Of a stretch of DNA of 64,000 nt, positions 59,406 through 64,000 are shown piece by piece. The notes under the pieces are model-generated. The model saw only the letters and a list, made by a program, of their open reading frames with translations, was not told the origin of the DNA and made no database searches. A program made the translations under genes and the position numbers. The DNA comes from Desmodus rotundus (Eukaryota; Chordata; Mammalia; Chiroptera; Phyllostomidae), in the NCBI RefSeq assembly GCF_022682495.2, contig NC_071399.1, positions 8,289,342 to 8,353,341 on the forward strand. The letters are read 5' to 3'. How positions within the stretch are numbered: position 1 is the stretch's first letter; the number at the start of each line of letters is the position of its first letter.

Positions 59406-60203
59406 CGGAGGCTGGGTGAAAAAGTGAAGGGATTAAGAAATACAAATTGGTAATTACAAAATAGTCACGGGGACGTAAAGCACAACACAGGAACGCAGTC
59501 GATAATTCTGCGATAACTACGTACGGTGCCAGGTGGGCACGAGACTTATTAGGGGACCACCTCTTAAATTATATAAATGTCTAATCACTATGCTGTGATC
59601 CCGCCGTGTCCACGGCGTTGTGGCTGGGACGAGACAAATTCACATGGACTACCAAGTCCTGTGGAGGAAAAGGGATGGCAGGCCACTCTCTCAAGAGAAG
59701 AGCCGCCCCAACCCCTGCCTGGACAGGCTTTTATTGCTTTTCTGGGCACATTACATTGAGAATGGTCCTCATTTACTATGCACAGGTTCAAGGTAGGTGG
59801 CTACATTTTATAGAAAACAAAAGAGAGGATGTTGCTAATTACATCAAAAAAGAAGGATATTTGCAAATGTAAAAGGAAAAGTGGTTGAACTGGTTACACT
59901 CATCCTTGGGAGGTTTAGCGCAGATTTTAGGAAGTTACTTTAAAGATATGCAGTAAATGTTTGCTGCCTCAATTCTGGGTGAGGGAGTTTTAGCAAAAAG
60001 TAAATCTCAAAGCGGCCTAGGTATAATGCAGACCTGATTCCCCATGGGAGAACCTATCCGTGGGCATGGGTCCTGTGTGCCAGACCTCGCTTTCCACTGG
60101 CCTTTCTGAGTGGGAGCTGGGCCCATGCCATGCAAAACGGTCTTCTATAATGCTGTATACCTGAAACTAATAGAAAATAATAATGAATGTCAACTATAAT
60201 TGG
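59406..60203 (+). mobile_element. 5'-truncated L1 3' end, interrupted by an LTR
   Basis: Two L1MA-type 3' UTR pieces, 59406-59595 ('ggctgggtgaaaaagtgaaggg', 'cacggggacgtaaagcac', 'aatgtctaatcactatgctg') and 60150-60203 ('atgctgtatacctgaaactaatag', 'tgtcaactataatt'), join into one contiguous 3' end when the LTR is removed. The whole is flanked by 17-base target-site duplications at 59389-59405 and 60204-60220 (aaaaagttatctaaggt / aaaaagttatctaaagt). Confidence 0.85.
59596..60149 (-). mobile_element. Solo endogenous-retrovirus LTR (554 bp)
   Basis: The insertion sits inside the L1 3' UTR and is flanked by a 6-base duplication ATGCTG (59590-59595 and 60150-60155). Read on the minus strand it ends in CA, begins TA (a likely TG-to-TA change), and carries an AATAAA at 59735-59730 followed by CTGTCCAGGC and 'tctcttgagagagtgg', an R/U5-like arrangement. 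No internal retroviral genes are present. A six-base duplication suggests a class II (ERVK-type) integrase. The family was not identified. Confidence 0.75.
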
Positions 60204-60220
60204 AAAAAGTTATCTAAAGT

Positions 60221-60589
60221 ATTTTGAAAGAGTTATTAGTCAGACGTGCTCAAAAAGATATCTGAATATAATAAATATAAATAAAATTACAATGTTTAAG
60301 GGATCCCCTGACAAATTTAATTAGCCCTTTTAAATATTTTAAGTGCATTTTCCCATTTTTTTCTATTCAGGTTTCTTTTTAAGCATTTCAATTGCTGTTT
60401 GATAGACCTTCCCAAATAGTAAATATGATTGTTGAGGAAGTACTTTATTAATAAAATAATAAGATTTGGAAGTGGAACTTAAAAACTTAATGAAGAGCGA
60501 GCTTATTTTTTAAATGTAACTTCAGTAAGTTGAACATTAATTTTTAAAACCAAATAGTCCCTGAATAAAACTGGTACAATCATCAACTC
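60221..60589. other. Unassigned A/T-rich sequence
   Basis: Continuation of the sequence before the nested insertion; ends with an AATAAA at about 60563 but no poly(A) tract. No gene is supported. Confidence 0.4.
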
Positions 60590-61165
60590 AAACGGAGACT
60601 GTAGCCAAAAAATCAGGAAAAGGCTGAGACCCCAAATGGCGCAACGGAAGAATTAGGAGCGATCACCAAGAGCAAAGATGTGTCATTCGAGACCAAGGCT
60701 AAAGTCATGCACACCCTCGTCTTCCCAGTCACGATGTGTGGATGCCAATGTTGGGCAGTGGAGAGGATTAGGGAAAAAATGGATTCCTGTGAACTACAGT
60801 GTTGGCAGCGAGCTCTGTGGGCATCCTGGACTGCCAGAAAGATGACCAAGTGGGTCCCAGGGCAAATTAAGCCTGAAACATCACAGGAAGCAAAAATGGC
60901 AACACAGAGGCGGTCCCACTCCGGGCACATCCTGAGCGGTGGGGGTTCTCTGGAAGAGACAATAATGCTGGGAAAGCTGGCAGGCGGCAGGAGAAGAGGG
61001 GGACCAGCTATGAGATGATGCAGTGACTCCATCAGAGAAGCCTCAGGCGTGAGTCTATGGGAGCTGAGCAGGGCTGCTGAGGACATGAGGCCAGGACATC
61101 GTGGATGTCACTCATTCACAGGGGTCGCCAGCAGTCGGGAGTGGACTCAATGACATGTAAATCAC
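60590..61165 (+). mobile_element. BovB/RTE-clade LINE fragment, C-terminal part of RT ORF (broken)
   Basis: The translated segment carries the signature of the RTE region after the RT domain: 'GDCSQKI', then 'SKDVSFETKAKVMHTLVFPV', 'CGCQCWAVERI', 'DSCELQCWQRALWASWTARK', 'QIKPE', 'HSGHIL', 'SLEETIMLGK', 'GRRRGGPAMR', and in the same frame after a TGA at 61016-61018, 'DSIREASGVSLWELSRAAED' and a terminal stop at 61151-61153. The premature TGA replaces the expected Trp and there is a frameshift near 60635, so the fragment is dead. L1, L2 and CR1 do not carry this motif set. Confidence 0.8.
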
Positions 61166-61687
61166 ATAATCTTTTCTACAATAAAGGACTCTGACCCCGC
61201 ACCCCAGTTCACACGGATGCCCACCTTCACTTCTGAGTCTAACGAGTGCCGTAGAGCAAGAATGTGGACTAGGTCAACCTCACTTCACTTTCTGGACCTC
61301 AGGTGGTGGCACGAGCAGGTCCTCAACAAATGACAGCTGCTCTACTTAGGACGTCTTCTTCCTCTGCCCGCTATTTGGGAGTTCCCTGTCAATTCTACAC
61401 ATTCAGACACTGGGGGTCAGTATTGCTCAAATGAACAGACCTCATCTCAGCATCAGGATATAAATAGTGTAAGTAAATCCATTGACACATCACCCAGAAA
61501 AGCTTTGAACCGTGTTCCCTGTTCGCAAGCTTGACAGCGGAAGCAAAACAAATTGTTATTCAGAGCTCTGAAGCTGGCCAGTGCGGGACCCAGGCAAGCC
61601 TGCGGTTCTGTTAGGAACAGGGGGAAATAGCTACTTTCTAACCCCATCTGCCCCTTCTAGGAGCTTCCTTTCCATGCAAGGGATCAC
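61166..61687. other. Intergenic segment without recognised gene or repeat
   Basis: Short unique interval; nothing supportable. Confidence 0.5.
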
Positions 61688-61694
61688 TTATTAT

Positions 61695-61708
61695 TTTAAA
61701 AGAAAGAA

Positions 61709-61757
<49 letters not shown>

Positions 61758-61797
61758 AAGAAAAGAAAGGAAGGAAGAAATAAAGAAAGAAAAAAGA
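61695..61797 (+). repeat. GA-rich microsatellite
   Basis: GAAA-type repeats pass into an uninterrupted (GA)n run of about 20 units (near 61717-61753) and back into GAAA/GGAA-type repeats. Confidence 0.95.
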
Positions 61798-63429
61798 GGG
61801 ACTTTGACATGTTCGTCTGCTTCACTAAGAGTAACTACTTCACGCAGGATTAAAAGCAGGAGCCGGGGAAAGGATCAAGCACAGCAGAGGAAAAATGAGG
61901 GATGGAAGAAAGGAGTTGAACGCACATGTTCGTGGTTTGGGAAGTGGTTCAGGCACCTGACACTCACCTCCCCTGTCAGAAATGCTTCTTTCCTGTTCCT
62001 GCCCCTTTGATTCTTCCTCTTCTCTATCCTCAAAATCAAGCGGATATTTGGATTGGTTTGGTTGGTTGCTCATTTGAATTGTTTTAACCACAGCTGTCTA
62101 CATTATTTTTCCCCTGGCTGTTCAAATTGGACTCTTGATCTTGCCCCCACCCCCCATCTTATCCTGCTGCTCTTCTCAGCCCCCAATCAGCGGAAGGGCA
62201 GGAAGTCCCTGCAGTCCCAGTGCTGCTGGGGGAGGGGGGTGCCATGATGAGGAGCATCATCATCACTTGTGGAGTTGGAAACCTCTCTGGTCCTTTTGGT
62301 CCCCGCCCCCCCTCCTGTCTTCGCCACCTACTCCTCTTTTCTGTTCTCACTTCTTTCTCCTTGTTCCTTTTTCATAACATAAAACCTACCCACTCTGTTA
62401 ATGAGTGTCTCTTTGATTAATTCTACCACTTTATTCTTGACTTTTAAGGGGGGCCCAATTTAATGATATGACCCAGTTTCTCGTAAGCCAAAAAAGGGGG
62501 TTCACAGGTTTTAACTGCCCAGCTTTGCTCGCGGAAGGGGCTTTGTGCTCCATGGAGCAGATGGAGAGTTGAGCCTGGATTGCGTGTTCCTGTCTAGCAA
62601 ACCCCAGGTGCCTAAGCTGTTCAGGTCACACTCTCTAGTCTTTGAAAAGGTCTTCCACCAGGAGAAGGCCATTGTCCTTGGCCTGACAAAGTCCCTGTTG
62701 AAGCAGATGGGGGATGGAGGGACCAGGCCATGTTGGGCTGGTCACAACCAGTGAGCGACCAGATTCTGTGGGTAGAGCTGGGCCACCTTCAGTCTGAGCT
62801 TGGACTCCAAAAGGGTCTGGAGCAAGGAGAGGTTGCAATGGATTCATCCTCAGGGGCATCATCAGCATTTTGCTTCCACCCTCCACTCGGCTTCCTGGCC
62901 AAGCCTTCTTCTCACTCCATTTCTTCCTCCAGTGCCAAAGAGAGGGTCTCACATTCAGGAGCTCTTGATAAATGTCTGTGTTGGATGGGTGAGGAGATGG
63001 ATGGATGGATGAATGTTTTAAATCTTCATTGAGGAAACACCGGGAAAAATTACACTGCGAAGTGAACTAACAGAAAAAAAGCACCGGCTTACTACTCACG
63101 GTCAACAAAGCTTTGGGTCACAAGTTCACGGTTCATACCCCTTTGCACCATTTTTGAAGGGGGCTGTGTGGATTTTATTTGTTTAGTTGTTTTGGATTTT
63201 TGGGTCTCTGGCTGCAGAGGTTAAGAACACAGTGTTCCTCTATCCATGACCCATTTTCATCACTGGGCTATGCAGGGCCTTTCCCTTGCTTATTTATAAG
63301 CTTTTACTGTGGGTTTTCCTTCTGCGGGCAGCATGTCACTACACAGTGAGGAATTTATATTATTATTATTAAGAATACTAGTACATGTTATATAATATAT
63401 ATTAACATATTAGAAATATTATTTTTATT
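61798..63429. other. Intergenic segment without recognised gene
   Basis: A (GGAT)n run lies at about 62994-63012, and 'gctcttgataaatgtctgtg' just before it hints at an L2 3' end. No gene is supported. Confidence 0.5.
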
Positions 63430-64000
63430 GAAGTATCCAGAATTTATTGAACCCTCAGAGGTAGGTTAACATTCTTAAAGTGTGTAGAGAGTTCTTACAG
63501 ATCCACACAGATAAAGATGAACATCCTCACACAAAAGTGGAGGAAATAAAGAAGTCATTCACAAAAAAAGAAGTATAAACTGTCAAAAGTTATGAGTCAT
63601 TCTTATTCAATGAAACCAATTTAAAATAAATGGGATGCTGTATTTACTTACCAAATTAAAAAAAGAATTTAAACTCAGTGCTGTAGAGAGTAGGGAAAAA
63701 ATAGAGTTTACAGACTCTAGTGAGCAGGTTCATTTGACTCAATTATTAGAGAAGGGCACTTTGGAAAACTATGTGATCTTTAAAGAGTAGATCATACATA
63801 CATACATACATACATACATACGTATGGATACACACACATACACAGGCTGCATATGCTTGGACCCAGCAGCTAAATTTTCAGGAATATGACCTACAATGGC
63901 CAATAAACTTGGGAAGACACTTCATCTCACTAGGTATCAGGGAAATGCAAATAAAACAAGACAGCAATTTTAATCAGAGCGGCAACAACCCGAGGGGAGA
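63430..64000 (+). mobile_element. Old L1 LINE ORF2 3' region, running off the window edge
   Basis: 'gagagttcttacagatccacacagataaagatgaac', 'gggcactttggaaaactatgtgatc', 'cttggacccagcagctaaattttcaggaatatgacctac' follow the L1M ORF2 3' end. From about 63890 the sequence returns to an earlier ORF2 position ('aatggccaataaacttgggaagac', 'atcagggaaatgcaaataaaac'). Confidence 0.75.
63789..63822 (+). repeat. (ATAC)n microsatellite
   Basis: About eight CATA tetranucleotides interrupted once, followed by CACACACATACACA; sits inside the L1 fragment. Confidence 0.95.

Noticed and set aside
61581..61853. 90-codon frame with Arg-Glu repeats
   Set aside because: It is a translation of the GA microsatellite.
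1..64000. CRISPR arrays, prokaryotic operons, phage or plasmid modules
   Set aside because: The window is mammalian nuclear DNA with spliced exons and SINE/LINE content; no regularly spaced repeats or bacterial gene structure were seen.

Overview
The window is a piece of a mammalian nuclear genome, most likely a microbat. Three tRNA-derived SINEs of the bat VES type are present (12056-12290, 50079-50305 and a 3' remnant near 52150-52290). They occur together with pan-mammalian relics (MIR, L2, L1M, MaLR LTRs, hAT-Charlie). The VES family points to a yangochiropteran bat, but the species cannot be fixed from the sequence.

One protein-coding gene is supported: ENPP6 (choline-specific glycerophosphodiester phosphodiesterase), read on the minus strand. 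Coding exon 1 lies at 30184-30424 and carries the start codon, the signal peptide and the first catalytic residues. Exon 2 lies at 844-1023. Both have canonical splice sites, matching phase, and sequence that continues the ENPP6 protein without a gap. The 29.16 kb between them is intron 1, bases 1-843 are the start of intron 2, and exon 3 onward lies off the left edge. Bases 30425-64000 are 5' flanking and intergenic DNA in which I find no further gene. The many short open frames are chance or transposon-derived.

Intron 1 holds MIR and L2 fragments, L1 3' ends (8850-9310, 14555-15930, 25870-26425), a target-site-flanked VES SINE, two adjacent MaLR LTRs in opposite orientation (20144-21119), a third MaLR LTR (26883-27250), and a roughly 2.55 kb half-L1 (HAL1-like) element with both ends and target-site duplications (21630-24178).

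The upstream flank holds diverged L1 ORF2 blocks (33330-35225, 36980-37745, 63430-64000), MaLR LTRs (38700-39110, 40485-40990), L2 and MIR pieces, two hAT relics (47350-47530, 53530-53720), a VES SINE, an AT-rich inverted-repeat block (43170-43560), and a notable nest near 59.4-61.2 kb. In that nest a 5'-truncated L1 was later split by a solo LTR, and just downstream lies a decayed BovB/RTE-clade LINE fragment.

No CRISPR array, operon, rRNA gene, functional tRNA gene or prokaryotic system is present. I did not find a new biological system. The best leads are the RTE/BovB-like LINE in a bat, the nested L1/LTR insertions, the intact-ended half-L1 and an unassigned TIR-like inverted repeat in intron 1.
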